DNA of 64,000 nt from Sternotherus odoratus (lineage: Eukaryota > Chordata > Testudines > Kinosternidae), in assembly GCA_032164245.1 (NCBI GenBank), contig JAVMKO010000001.1, positions 80,783,892 to 80,847,891 on the forward strand. Direction: 5' to 3'. Below are positions 1-10,900 of the stretch, piece after piece. The position numbers and the translations under genes are program-made. Positions within the stretch are counted from its first letter, which is position 1, and each line of letters opens with the position of its first letter. The notes under the pieces are model-generated. The model ran no database searches. It was given only the letters and a program-made list of their open reading frames with translations, and was not told the origin of the DNA.

Positions 1-15
1 TTGAGGGCTCATCAC

Positions 16-123
16 CTCGCAGGGGGCCGGCCACAGTCTCTCCATTGATCTCCTCTCCTCTCACGACCTGCTTGTACAGGTTGATCACCTGGGTCAGGTT
101 ATCATTGGCCTGCAGGATTTCCG
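16..123 (-). CDS. GGA1: GGA1 coding exon 10 (end of GAT domain; last exon in window)
   Basis: Encodes [20 protein letters not shown], then [17 protein letters not shown]. Donor GTGATG follows at 14-15, so the gene continues to the left of the window with the hinge and GAE domain. Confidence 0.94.
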
Positions 124-3100
124 CTGCAATAGAACAGGCGGGGGATTTGAAGGCAGAAGAGGAGGTGGGGTGTCAAGGGGCAGCCCGGCCTTGTGCCCTG
201 TGCAGGCCCTGGCGTTCCCTGTCCCTCTATAGATTGGGGCAGAGGAGAGCTGAGGAACCGATTCTTTGCATTGCCAAAGGCATCTTTGTTATCGTAGCCC
301 CGTGCCCCAGAGCAATCGCTCATTGCCCGGGTTATCCTCCAATCTGCCATACACCCCTCCACCACTGCACTTTCAATAGAGTGTTCCTAAGGGGGGGAGG
401 GGGGGGGAGGATGCAGGTCCCCTCGCTTCACTATATAGCAATGCACCCCACACAGCTCGGCTTCCCCCAACACCCCTTGAAGATCAGCCCCCCTCACCCC
501 AGGGGATGGCACAGCAGGCAGGGCAGGGACGGGTGCAGGCCGGCTGTTGCATAGCAACGCAATGTCGGGCCCGGCTGAAGGGAAGGCCCACAGGGGCTCG
601 GCGGAGGGGTAAGCGAGGGGGGCTTCACTGCGGTGGTGGGCGGCTCAGCTTACCCAGCGCCTCGTCGTTGTCCTCAGTGTCACTGGCGAGCCGGAAGAGC
701 ATGGGCCTCATGCGCTCGCAGCGCTGGTACAGCTCCTGGGGGAGAGAAAGGGGGTGGAGGTGGGCGGCGGGGAAGGGGAAAGAGATGGCAGGAGCTGCAG
801 AGTAAAAGCCCACTTCTCCCTAGGGCCCCTCTACTTCACCCCGCTGTGTGGGACGGGGCGGGGGGGGGGGGGGGGGGGAAGGGACTCTGGGGCTGTCCCC
901 CCCGCCCCCTCACCTTCATGAGGTCCTCGCTGCTCTCCGTGGTCTCCCCCTTACTGTAGCTGGTTACCATCTCCGTCAGCAGCTTCACATTGTTGTTCAC
1001 CTCCTCAATGGCGTTCGTCCGCTTGGAGATCTTCTCCATTCGCTTCTGGTCCTGGAGCAGGAGGAGCAGATGGGTGAGAGGGCCTGACGTCCTCCCTCCC
1101 CACAAGTTGGGACTGGGACGGCCACGACAGCGGGCACAGAGCGGCTTCCCCCTTCGAATGGCATTTGGAGAGGGCAGGGCGGGGTGGGGTTCCTCCTGGA
1201 ATGGTTTCAGCTTGGGTGGAGAGTTTCAGTTTACACTGGTGACCATCCAGCACCCACTGCATGGCACTAGAGCTGGGACTGCACCAGCAGAGGGCGCCAA
1301 CGCAGGGTATGTGCTCCAGGAAAGCCCTCTGTGCCCATGTCCTATGCCCACCCCCCTACCTCCACCTGACTGGGGAGAGCAGAATTTACTTCCAAATCCC
1401 AGGGATCTCTCTCCTCACCCCCTATTGGCCCGTCCCCTGATGTCATGGGAAGAGGGCTCCCCCTGCTTGCCAGGTCAATACGGGGACGCAAGCACACTGG
1501 CCATATGCTCCACCCCCTCCCATGGCCTCTCTGCATGGTGCCCTTGCCCTGGTGACAGCCTGTAGGAGGAAATTCACCTCCTGGACCATTTCCTTGATGA
1601 GCTTGTTGGCAGCCCGGAGGTCCTCAGAGTGGGAGCTTTTCAGCAGGCGAGCCAGCATCTGCAAGAGACACAGGGAGGCATGTGGACTGGGGCAGAGAAG
1701 GCAATTCCAAGCCTGGGTCGCGGGCAGCAGGGGTCACTCTAAAGCAGACAGATCCAGACTGTTCTGTTAACACACAACTACGGCTGGGTGGGATCGCTGA
1801 TAAAGGGAACACCCATGCCCTCAGCACAGGGAAGACTCAACGTTTGAGGGGGCCAGTTAAAGGGCCACAAATGACCTCAGAAGTGAGTGGCAAAGAGAAA
1901 CATAATTGGGCTTGTGCCTTCGTTTGGGTGCTTCTTTCCAATACATACTAAAGAACCTCAAAAGTCCTCCAACACTCCACACAAACATGCTTTTTTCCAG
2001 CTTGTTTTGTTACATTACAAATTCCGGTCTTGTCTGCAGACGGTATGGGGAGCTGGAGAATGACTTCCCCAGCACAGAGGAAGTGAAACCTGATTAACAA
2101 AGCCCCACCTGACAGGAGGGATTTTCACTCAGGCCCAGTCTACACCATTTTTGGTCCTAGTACAGCTACGCTGGCTGGGGGAGTGACTTTTCCCTAATAC
2201 CAGGAACGGCAACACAACCCCCTAGAGTGGATGCATTTATACCATGATAAAAGGCGCTTACACTGCCCCACCTTATTCCCCATCCCAGACGTGAATAGCT
2301 ATACAGGTCATCTCTCATCACCGTTACACTGGCAGAACTATGGCCATGCTGGTTGTGTGCGTGTGTGTGTGTGGGGGGGGGATGTCTGCCAGTACCGTCA
2401 AAGAGCCACAACTCGAGTGTTTAGCCAAGCCCCAGACTCGTTAAAGTGTTGCTTTTGTTACTGCCAATGAATAACCCCCGGGGAATAAAGCTCTCTCTGT
2501 TAGCTTCGGACGCAGTGTCCTTCCCAAAGGGACTCTGAAAGCTCCATGCATCCCCCCACCCCCACACTTTGGAGGCGTCACCAAGGAGTTGTTCCACCAA
2601 GGGGAAGGCCATTTTTCCAGACTCTTCTCTACTGTGTCTGATCAACACTGGACCCTCCCACCAAGTCACCTGTGCAGGGAGCTGCACAGTGAAGAGCTGG
2701 GATCCCGGCCCGGCTGCCACTGGAAACGGCTGGACAGTCGTGACTATGGAGTTGCTGCCAGAGGAGCCTCATTCCAGCTTCCCCTGCTTTAAGAGCATCA
2801 GCACTCCCAGAGTGGGAGAGAGCAGTGGCTTCCCCGTCTGGGATCCCAGCTGTGAGGGAGGCCAGTGCTGATGGTTCAAGGAAGGGTTAAACAATTGGGC
2901 CATAAGTGTCCTGAGGGGAGGGAGAGGAAGAACGCCTGCGCTCTGAGCTGCAATCAGTTTACGCCACGTGGCAAGAGGAGCCATCGCCCCGGTAATATTA
3001 CAGCAGCTGCTCTTCATTCATACGAGTGTCAATGTCAGGTCATACTAGTCCCCATTGCCCTAGCCAGTATCCAGCAGCATCCAGTTCAACGGGTCAAACA

Positions 3101-6100
3101 GCAAGTCTCTCTCTCTTTCGAAGGGCCCGGTACAGAGCCCACTGATATCAGTGGGAATCTCTCTCCTGGTTTGCTCTGGATCACGCCCTAAGCATGGCCC
3201 TTTCCAGAGCACAGCACACAGCAGGCCAACGAGCGCCTGGTCTTGTTGCTGTGCCAGCCCACCCCCCCTCCCCCCGGGGGGAGATGAGTGAGCACGGACG
3301 CAGGCAGGCTGTGCCTTCTGCTCCTCCTCACAGAGCTCTCACCTTGGACTTCTCCTCGTCATCAAAGATGATGTTCTTGGGCCGGGGGGGAGGCAGGGGC
3401 AAAAGAGCCTCGTCCGGCAGCTTCGGGTCGCACTTCACGATTCCTGCAGGGCAGAGGAGCAGGGACATCAGTAGGCCCACCCCTCACCTTATTGGGGCGG
3501 TGCTGGGGTTACCAGATGGCTCTTCTGCTAACCCCACTCCAGAAGGCCCTGATCTAGGCCTCACACAATGGGCATCTTCTTTCCCTCTGGCCGGTCCAAT
3601 CCAGCTCTGTGTCAGGTTTGGGGGCATGCTCCAGCCATGCATCGCCGGCAGCATCTCCATGTCCCCACTAGCAGGAAATCATCCCAGTCATCCCGTGCAT
3701 CACATGTCCTGGTCTGCCATAACCCTATTATTCCTATGGCCCCACCTCTTATGAAGCCACATCTGCTGGGGGCTGGTGGGGAGGACAGATGTCACAGCCC
3801 CCTTCACCCCACAGACAGGTCAGGCCATCAGTGAGTCTCCCACTCTTGCTAGGATTGCTAAAGTGCCCATTTGCTTCCTCTGGCCTCTGAACTGTGCAGC
3901 CCGTACAGTGGCTAGACCAGGCCCTCGCACGGAGAAGGCCAGAATCCAGCCTGGACCCAGCTTCTGCCACCGCAGAGGAAGGCCCTTGCCCCACAGGACA
4001 TACCCAGCTCTCACCTTGTTTCTTCAGCATCTGATAAGCCTCTGTGATCTTCACTTCCTCAGGCAGCCCCAGCGTCCAGCTGTACATCAGCTCCAGGATT
4101 TTCAACTTCACCTTCTCAGGAGTCCGGCTGCCTAGATACTGAGGGGGGGAGATAGAGCTGATCCACACACGGCCAACCTCTCAGGGAGAAGTGAGATGGC
4201 TCCCAACGGACAATGGAAGGGAAGGAGGAAGTGAGTAACGGCCCTTGCAACATGCCCCTTACTGTGGTTGGCCTCCAGCGCATCGGGGCTGGGAGTGTGA
4301 GTGAGACCCTGAGGGCCAAAGTTTATGAGAGATCCCAAGCAGGACCAGCCGGCGTGGGGCAGACCTCAGACACAGCGAGATGAAGGGCTGGTTTCAGTCC
4401 CATTTGCCCGGCAGGGTGAAGTTGCACATGGGAAGATTCCTCTGTAGAGAGGAGTTTATATTGGCCAACAAGAAGCTGCCTTGCTATGTCCCAATGGAAC
4501 ACAGAGGGAGGCAAACCGAGCCCCCCCTCCCACACATACATTCACTCCCAGCACTGGTCTCCTTGGGACACACGGAGAGCAGGTTGGGGAGGGGTGTGGT
4601 GTCCCTCACTGGCTCCCCCCAGCCTGACGCCCCGTCAAGCACCCACCTTGGGGGACACCACCTTGATGAGCTCGTTGAGGAAGCGGAACTTGCCCACCTC
4701 ATCGTGGAAGCGCTTGCCGCAGTTCTTCATGCAGGTCTCCAGCACCTGAGAGAGCAGAGGCCGGGTCATGGTCGGCAGGCACAGGGACCGGTTTCCCGGG
4801 CAGGACTGACCCCAACGAAAGGGAAAACAGGCCCCACATCCTGGCTCGTGGGGTCAGGGTCACCGGGGAGGGACCCCTGGGTGCCTCTGCTGTTCCCTTC
4901 CATTTCATAGCACAGATGTCAGCCTTCTGACTGAGGGGAACAATCTGTCCCCACAAACGGTGGGCGCAGAGGCAGACGTGGTTGCCTGAAACACACAGCA
5001 GACCTCGGGAGGGGAGAATGTCCTCTGGCCTCCCTCCCCCACCCCAGAGAGACAGGCAGTGACCCCACCCCGTGTGTGGGGAGGGGCGCGGAAGACATCA
5101 GAGACACAGAAAACACGGACGCTCACAGCAGAGGCATTCACAGCACTAGCTCAGGCTAGTCTATGAGGGGCCTGATCCAAGGCCCATTCAAGCCACGCCC
5201 ACTGATTCCCTGTGGGGTAAGATCCCCCACTTCACTCAGACAGGGCTTTAGCTGAACAATACGGGAGAGTCCCCACAGCCCAAAGAGCAAAACAGGGTAC
5301 TCCCCGCTCTGGGCTTTAAGCTGTCAGACCCATCTGGAGAGACCCTCCCTTACCGTTAAGGCCTGGATGGCTTCCCATTCCTGCGGAGACTGGATCTTGT
5401 GAGCTAAAAGTCGGGTGGCAAGCGGGGGACTGGAAGGGGAAAAAGCACAGTGGTTGTAGGGAGACAGTGTGACCCAACAGATAAAGCACTGGACCAGGAC
5501 TCAGGAGCCTAGGTTAATTTCCTGGCTGTGCCGTTGGCCTGCAGGTGACCTTTGGGCAAGTCACTTCCCTAGTCTGTGCCTGTTTCCCCATCTGTAAAAT
5601 GGGGACAATAATACTGCTCTCCATTGTAAAGCATTTTGAGATCTATTGATGAAAAATCTCTATACAAGGGCTAGGTATTATTATTGACGAGAAAAGGACA
5701 TTCATCTCTCCAGGGGACACAGCTCTTGCTCATACCCCTGGGTATTCACAAAGTCCTTACAGGGCTCCCCAATGTGCTTGGGGCAAAGGGGCTAGTTTCA
5801 GTAGCACACAACAACTTCATTAATGAACTGATGGGACCTTGGAGTATCTCCAATCTCAAAGGATCTCAAAGTCCTGTATAAATCTCTGTAGGAATCCTTC
5901 ACTGCCTCACTAATGCAGCTGCCTCTGGGGTGGAATGCAGCTGTGATTCTGCACAAGCAAAGCTACACAGCAAAGTGGGGGCGAGAAGAGTGATCTCCCA
6001 ATGTGAAACTTTAAAGGCACTTTCAGGTTGGCAGAATATAACTATCCTTGTAGTAATTTGGCCAAGAATCCTGTTCTCACAAAAGAGCCATGGGTCAAAA

Positions 6101-9100
6101 GCAACCAGGACCTCAGTTTTACATCTTATCTAGTAGCAATATTCCCCCTCTCCTCCCACAAATACCATGTGAGGGCAGCGGAAGCGCTTGAAAGACAGGC
6201 TGAAGGTACACCTTAAAAAGGAAGGCATCAACCCAGCAAACTGGGGGGACTCAGTGCGGAACAGAACCCAGCAGTGCCACACCATACTCCAAGCCACAGC
6301 TCACTTTGAGGAGAACAGACGTGCGCAGGAGACAGAGCAGCAAAAAAGGAGGAAGGAACAAGAACTACCGTATTTTTCACCCTATAAGACGCACTTTTTC
6401 TTCCCCAAAACGGGGGGGAAAAAGTTGGTGCGTCTTATAGGGCGAATGTGCGCCCCGGTTCCCCCCTCCCCGCCGCGGGCGGGCTGCCGGGAGCGTCCCG
6501 GTTCCCCCCTCCCCGCCGCGGGCGGGCTGCCGGGAGCGCTCCCGGCAGCCCGCCCACGGCGGGGAGGGGGGAACCGGGACGCTCCCGGCAGCCCACCCGC
6601 GCGGCGGGGACGGGAGAGCGAGGCGCTTTTTTTTTTTTTTTTTTTTTTTTTTGTCCGGCTTTTTTATTGAAAAACGACGGGGCGTCTTATAGGCCGGAGC
6701 GTCCTATAGGGCGAAAAATACGGTATGTCTCCTCCAAAATTACACCTGTCGCTTCTATGGGAAAATCTGCATGTGGGCTCCTCAGCTACCTACAAACCCA
6801 CCAACGAACCCCCTTGGCATTGAGGGATAGTTGAAGAGGAGCAGGGCACAGTACTGTCTCAGAGAGAAGAAAGAGGGCCACCTACCGGGCTTTTACGCCA
6901 TTTCCTGAAGCAGAAGGACTTTTCCCTGAGAGGGTCTCCCCGATCCAAGCACAGACTCAGAATGACCCTGCTTAGCTTACAAGATTGGGCATTTGGAATC
7001 CAGGTGCGTAACCTGGAGCTGTTAGAGCAGTGGTTCTCAACCAGGGGCCCGGGATGAAAGTGACGACTCCATCACTTCCGGGACTGACTACTCTGGTCAA
7101 TCACACCGGCCCGTGGGCCCCCCAAAAGTGCAGGGCCCGGAGCAGTTGCCCTGATTCGCCGTACCCAAGGAACAGCTCTGTAGAGAGCATTAGCAAAGTC
7201 AGTACAAACTAAAATGTCATACAGACAATTACTTGTTTATACTGCTCTATTTACTATACACTGAAATGGAAGTACAACATTTATATTCCAATTGATTTAT
7301 TTTATAATTACATGGTAATCACGAGAAAGTCAGCAATTGTTCAGTAATAGTGGCTGTGACACTTTTGTATTTTTATGTCTGATTGTGTAAGTATTTTTTA
7401 AGTGAGGTGTAACATGTGGGTCCCCAAGACAAATCAGGCTCCTAAAAGGGATACAGTAGTCTGGAAAGGTTGAGTACCACTGTATTAGAAAGTGGAAAGA
7501 GAAAGAGTGCTCTCACCCTTCTAGCTCCTTATTCAGCTGCTCACAGAAAGCATTGATGCTGTCCCAGTCCAGATCCTTGTTGAGAGGATTCGTAGCCCTG
7601 TCTGGATGTGAGGGAGAAGAAAAGAGAGTAGTGTATCCTGTCAGAAAGAGAATCTCCTACCCAGTGAGGATCAGCCAACCAGGTTGTATGGGTGGGGTGC
7701 AATATCAATTACACCCACTAACTCAGGAGTCTGGTTTCACAAGCTGAATTAACAGAGGTTCACACTGAGGGGAGAGCAGATCCTCTGCACTCCTCCCCCA
7801 AGGGGGTCAAAACTGGAATGGAGATGGAAGTTAGTGAAATACCAGGGCAGGAAGTTTGCAAATGTACCTGCAGGTGAAGTCAAGATAGGGGAGGGGATCA
7901 GAGCCACCTCACAGAGAATCACTGTGGTACAGGGCTAGAAGGAACCTTGAGAAGTCATCTTCAGCCCCTTGCACCGAAGCAGGCCCAAGTAAACCTAGAC
8001 CATCCCCGACAGGTGTTTGTCCAGCTTGTTCTTAAACCTCCAATGGTGGGAATTTCACAACCTCCCTTGGAAGCCTGCTCCAGAGCTTAACTACCCTTCC
8101 AGTCAGAAAAGTTTTTCCTAATATCTAACCTAAATCTCCCTTGCTGAAGATTAAGCCCCATTACTTCTTGTCCTACCTTCAGTGGACATGGAGACCAGTT
8201 GATCACCATCAGCTTTATAAAAGCCCTTAATATATTTGAAGGCTATGATCAGGTCTACCCCTCAGTCTTCTGTTCTCAAGTATAAACATGCCCAGTTATT
8301 TTAACCTTTCCTCAGAAGTCAGGTTTTCAAAACCTTTTATAATTTTTGTTGCTGTCCTCCTGGGCTATCCAATTGGTCTACATCCTTCCTAAAGTATGGG
8401 GCCCAAAATTGGACATAGTACTCCAGCTTAGGCCTCACCTGTGCGGAGTACAGCAGTACAATTACTTCCCGTGTCTAAGGGCTTATCTACACTTACTAAT
8501 GTGTGACAATCAGTGCATCTGCAGTCGATTTAGCAGGTCTAGTGAACAAGAAGCATAATGGGATTCGACAGGACATAGCGGAGTGTGGACCCCACGGTAA
8601 GTATATCTAAATGCGTCGACTTCAGCTACATTATTCACATAACTTCGATCGATCTCCCCTCATAGTGTAGACCACGTCCTACATATGAAATTCCTGTTCC
8701 CCCCCCAAATGACATTAGTTCTTTTCACAACAGCATCACATTGTTGACTCATATCAATTTGTGATCCACTAAACCCCCCCAGATCCTTTTCAGTAGTGCT
8801 ACCACCTAGTTTCTCCCTACTCTGTTGTTCTGCATTTGATTTTTTCTTCTTGAGGTACTTTGCACTTGTCTTTATGGAATCTGATCTTGTTGATTTCAGA
8901 CCAATTCTCTACTTTGCCTATGTCCTTTTGAATTCTAATCCTGTCCTGCAACCTGCTTGGAACCCCTCCCAATTTAGCATAATCCACAAATTATATAAGT
9001 ATACTGTCCATGCCATTATCCATCATTAATGACTTGTCAGAAGAGCATAAATGAATGACGGGACTGGATCTGGATCAGAGTGTGGGTGGCAGGTGGATCT

Positions 9101-10165
9101 GCATTGTGGCAGGACGGAGGCCCCAACCAGACACCAAGGCCCCACTGCATTAGGCACTGCACCCACAAATATGAAAGGAGAGTCCCTGCCCCAAAGAGTT
9201 TATGATCTAAAATTCTAAATGTATGACCGAGAGACAACAGGTGCACACAACACTGAGATAGAGTTAACAGCAACGGGATAACAAACTGTGTATCCGAGGG
9301 TGCAGTGGCTTGAGAACAATCCTAAGAGAGAGGGACGGTGGCACCCCACAGATCAGAGTTGGGGGTGGAACTGGTCACGGCAGAGGTGGGTGCGTTTGGG
9401 GGAGTAGGGGCCAGGCGGTGATGTTGGCTCTGGTCTGGCAGGGGTGGGGGCCATGGCCAGGGCTGGACGGCCCAGCTGATCTGGAACGTGGTGTGGAAGC
9501 GATCAGGGAGGGGGAAGGGGTTGATCCGGATCACACTGGGGCGCTGACGGAGGGACGGCGAGGGGGGTTGATCCGGATCACACTGGGGCGCTGACGGAGG
9601 GGCGGCGAGGGGGGTTGATCCGGATCACACTGGGGCGCTGACGGAGGGACGGCGAGGGGGGTTGATCCGGATCACACTGGGGCGCTGACGGAGGGACGGC
9701 GAGGGGGGTTGATCCGGATCACACTGGGGAGCTGACGGAGGGACGGCGAGGGGGGCTGATCCGGATCACACTGGGGCGCTGACGGAGGGACGGCGAGGGG
9801 GGTTGATCCGGATCACACTGGGGCGCTGACGGAGGGACGGCGAGGGGGGTTGATCCGGATCACACTGGGGCGCTGACGGAGGGGCGGCGAGGGGGGTTGA
9901 TCCGGATCACACTGGGGCGCTGACGGAGGGACGGCGAGGGGGGTTGATCCGGATCACACTGGGGCGCTGACGGAGGGGCGGCGAGGGGGGTTGATCCGGA
10001 TCACACGGGGGGGGGGGGGGGTTGATCCGGAGGGATGACGGGGCTGTGGGGGCGGGTTGTTGATCCGGATCCCCGGGCGGCCCGGGCCGCAGGTGTCCGC
10101 GCGGGGGGGCCCGTTGCCCGCCAGCCCCACTCACTGATCCACGACTCCAGCGTGTCCGGCTCCAT
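16..10165 (-). CDS. GGA1: ADP-ribosylation-factor-binding protein GGA1 (5' part of gene, ten coding exons, VHS and GAT domains)
   Basis: GGA1 is a monomeric clathrin adaptor of the trans-Golgi network that picks up mannose-6-phosphate receptors by their acidic-dileucine tails and is recruited by ARF-GTP. Ten exons join in frame: 10135-10165, 7517-7601, 5354-5429, 4647-4745, 4015-4138, 3343-3443, 1578-1658, 914-1051, 654-735 and 16-123, giving 308 residues collinear with human GGA1. Residues of about 13-143 form the VHS domain; the cargo-binding Asn (human N92) is kept as N88 in FLNELIKVV. Residues of about 167-295 form the GAT domain; the ARF-binding Asn (human N194) is kept as N190 in [11 protein letters not shown]. 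The start is the ATG of [10 protein letters not shown], four residues shorter than the human N terminus. The hinge and C-terminal GAE ear lie outside the left edge. GGA1 rather than GGA2/GGA3 is chosen from sequence match plus LGALS2 and CDC42EP1 as neighbours. Confidence 0.96.
654..735 (-). CDS. GGA1: GGA1 coding exon 9 (GAT helical bundle)
   Basis: Encodes [20 protein letters not shown], then EDNDEAL. This part of the GAT bundle belongs to the surface known to bind ubiquitin and Rabaptin-5. Donor GTAAGC. Confidence 0.96.
914..1051 (-). CDS. GGA1: GGA1 coding exon 8 (GAT helical bundle)
   Basis: Encodes [20 protein letters not shown] and continues to SSEDLMK, the start of the GAT three-helix bundle. 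Acceptor CAG at 1052-1054, donor GTGAGG. Confidence 0.96.
1578..1658 (-). CDS. GGA1: GGA1 coding exon 7 (ARF-binding GAT hook)
   Basis: Encodes [20 protein letters not shown], then IKEMVQE. It carries the GAT helix-loop-helix hook that binds ARF-GTP, including Asn190 (human N194). Acceptor CAG at 1659-1661, donor GTGAAT. Confidence 0.96.
2130..2350. repeat. Degraded MITE in GGA1 intron
   Basis: The opening GGCCCAGTCTACACC and following segment resemble the 'cagtctacac' MITE ends common in turtle and crocodile DNA. The far end is eroded, so boundaries are approximate. It lies between GGA1 coding exons 6 and 7. Confidence 0.4.
3343..3443 (-). CDS. GGA1: GGA1 coding exon 6 (VHS-GAT linker)
   Basis: Encodes [20 protein letters not shown], then [14 protein letters not shown]. 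The proline-rich linker and acidic DDEEK stretch match human GGA1. Acceptor CAG at 3444-3446, donor GTGAGA. Confidence 0.95.
4015..4138 (-). CDS. GGA1: GGA1 coding exon 5 (end of VHS domain)
   Basis: Encodes [20 protein letters not shown], then [21 protein letters not shown]. This is the last VHS helix and its exit. Acceptor CAG at 4139-4141, donor GTGAGA. Confidence 0.96.
4647..4745 (-). CDS. GGA1: GGA1 coding exon 4 (VHS cargo-binding face)
   Basis: Encodes [20 protein letters not shown] and then [13 protein letters not shown]. It contains Asn88, the equivalent of human N92, whose mutation is known to block binding of acidic-dileucine cargo. Donor GTGGGT. Confidence 0.96.
5354..5429 (-). 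CDS. GGA1: GGA1 coding exon 3 (VHS domain)
   Basis: Encodes [20 protein letters not shown] and the following IQALT, nearly identical to human GGA1. Acceptor CAG at 5430-5432, donor GTAAGG. Phase fits exons 2 and 4. Confidence 0.95.
5465..5690 (+). repeat. MIR-like SINE in GGA1 intron 2-3 region
   Basis: Contains the familiar MIR/CORE-SINE blocks in order: a tRNA-like head, GGGCAAGTCACTTCCCT, TTTCCCCATCTGTAAAATGG, and a tail with AAAGCATTTTGAGAT. It is inserted in the intron between GGA1 exons 2 and 3, on the strand opposite to the gene. Confidence 0.75.
6366..6725. mobile_element. TA-flanked inverted-repeat element with GC-rich palindromic core
   Basis: The ends are inverted repeats: CCGTATTTTTCACCCTATAA on the left and the reverse complement CCGTATTTTTCGCCCTATAG on the right. 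Each is flanked by TA (6366-6367 and 6724-6725), as expected for a Tc1/mariner-type target duplication. Inside are a GC-rich near-perfect palindrome centred near 6540 and a run of about 25 T at 6628-6652. No transposase is encoded, so it is non-autonomous. It lies in the GGA1 intron between exons 2 and 3. Confidence 0.75.
7028..7482. mobile_element. Non-autonomous hAT-type element in GGA1 intron
   Basis: Left end CAGTGGTTCTCAACC and right end GGTTGAGTACCACTG are inverted repeats of the common vertebrate hAT type. The 8 bases outside are TGTTAGAG (7020-7027) and TATTAGAA (7483-7490), six of eight matching, consistent with an aged 8-bp hAT target duplication. The 455-base body is AT-rich with no transposase frame. 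It ends only 27 bases from the GGA1 exon 2 donor. Confidence 0.82.
7517..7601 (-). CDS. GGA1: GGA1 coding exon 2 (start of VHS domain)
   Basis: Encodes the first VHS helix region, including [20 protein letters not shown]. The acceptor is CAG at 7602-7604 and the donor is GTGAGA. Too short to stand out as an open frame; found by matching the family. Confidence 0.94.
7915..9045 (-). repeat. CR1-type LINE 3' region, interrupted by a MITE
   Basis: The sequence reads as the reverse complement of a CR1 3' end: GGCTAGAAGGAACCTTGAGA, then CCAATGGTGGGAATTTCACAACC and TGGAAGCCTGCTCCAGAGC in split form, ending in the upstream part near 9040. It is broken at 8476-8681 by a MITE. The element lies in GGA1 intron 1 in the same orientation as the gene. 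Confidence 0.75.
8478..8679. mobile_element. MITE nested inside the CR1 copy
   Basis: Left end AGGGCTTATCTACACTT and the right end (reverse complement GGACGTGGTCTACACTA) form imperfect inverted repeats. TA flanks are present at 8476-8477 and 8680-8681. The interrupted CR1 text continues across the gap. The ends resemble the element at 12,282. Confidence 0.6.
9085..9300 (-). repeat. MIR-related / amniote interspersed repeat tail
   Basis: The block 'AGGCCCCACTGCATTAGGCACTG...CCCTGCCCCAAAGAGTTTATGATCTAA' (abridged) matches a repeat seen again at 19,340-19,640 in this window. It is an old dispersed copy; strand and family are tentative. Confidence 0.5.
9521..10020. repeat. 47-bp minisatellite, about 10.5 copies, in GGA1 intron 1
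   Basis: The core TTGATCCGGATCACACT recurs at 9521, 9568, 9615, 9662, 9709, 9756, 9803, 9850, 9897, 9944 and 9991, an exact 47-base spacing. Units differ by only a few substitutions (for example GGGACGG versus GGGGCGG). Two degenerate partial copies follow at about 10021 and 10059. The high uniformity suggests recent expansion or homogenisation. Open frames crossing it are by-products of the repeat. Confidence 0.97.
10135..10165 (-). CDS. GGA1: GGA1 coding exon 1 (start codon)
   Basis: ATG at 10163-10165 opens [10 protein letters not shown]. The donor is GTGAGT directly after the first base of codon 11, and joining to the next exon gives the conserved [10 protein letters not shown]. The exon lies in the CpG-rich promoter region, about 115 bases from a 47-bp minisatellite in intron 1. 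Confidence 0.93.
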
Positions 10166-10900
10166 AGCGGCTCGCGCAGCCCCCACCGCCCCTTGGCTTA
10201 AAATCCCAACGTCCCTTCCGCCCTCCCGGCCCGGCGGCGCGGAGCCATCGAGATCGGGGAGAACCATCTAGAGCGCCGCTACGGCGACCATGGAGCGCCC
10301 CACGTCCGCATAGAGCGTCTCATGAGTCACAAGGCCGCTCAGCCTTCCGCTAGGGCGCCACCGCCTGAACAATAGAGGCGTCAATAGTGCGTCATCTCCG
10401 GAAACCATAGAGTTCGGGACGGGGGAAAGTCCGCCGCACCACGGGCCAACAGAAGAGACGAAACGGAAGAACTATCTAGAAGCCATTGCGTATGTGCCAT
10501 AGAGCCCATATGGCGGTGCTAGAGCGTCGGGAACAGGGCGGCGCCATAGAGCCCAACTTCCGGGAGGGCCTTTGTGCCTGTCCGCCTGCTTGTGATTGGG
10601 GCAGGAAGGGCATTTCCGGTGGCGAGGAAGGAGAACTTCCGCCTCGGGGCACGCGCGTGTCCTTTAAAAGGGCATTTGGGGGTAAGGGGTGGCGGTGTAG
10701 CCTTGGTATCGTCCGCCCCGACCCCCTCGGGGAATGGACTCCTCCTCCTATTCGCCCCTCCTCCCTCCCCGGGCGAGGCGTAGGGGCGGGGGCTCCTGGG
10801 GAATTCTGAGCTGGTGAAAGGCAACAGCCCCGCCCCCCGGGGAAGAGCCAATCTGCGGAACTACCCGCCACAAGGCGGATCCGCCTCAAGCGCTGGGGTT
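10166..10900 (-). promoter_or_regulatory. GGA1: CpG-rich promoter region of GGA1
   Basis: The region just upstream of the GGA1 start codon is rich in GC and in undepleted CG pairs, unlike sequence further right. It holds several ETS-type TTCCGG cores (for example near 10397, 10557 and 10614) and a YY1-like CCATATGGCGG near 10506. No TATA box is evident at a suitable distance, as expected for a housekeeping promoter. The transcription start cannot be fixed. A divergent plus-strand transcript is possible but has no coding support. Confidence 0.6.

Noticed and set aside
9521..10020. Regularly spaced repeat resembling a CRISPR array
   Set aside because: The whole 47-base unit is repeated with no unique spacers, and the host is a vertebrate. 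It is a minisatellite.
9310..10134. Open frames on both strands through the region
   Set aside because: They are produced by the 47-bp repeat, whose period is not a multiple of three but lacks stops in most frames. No protein character.
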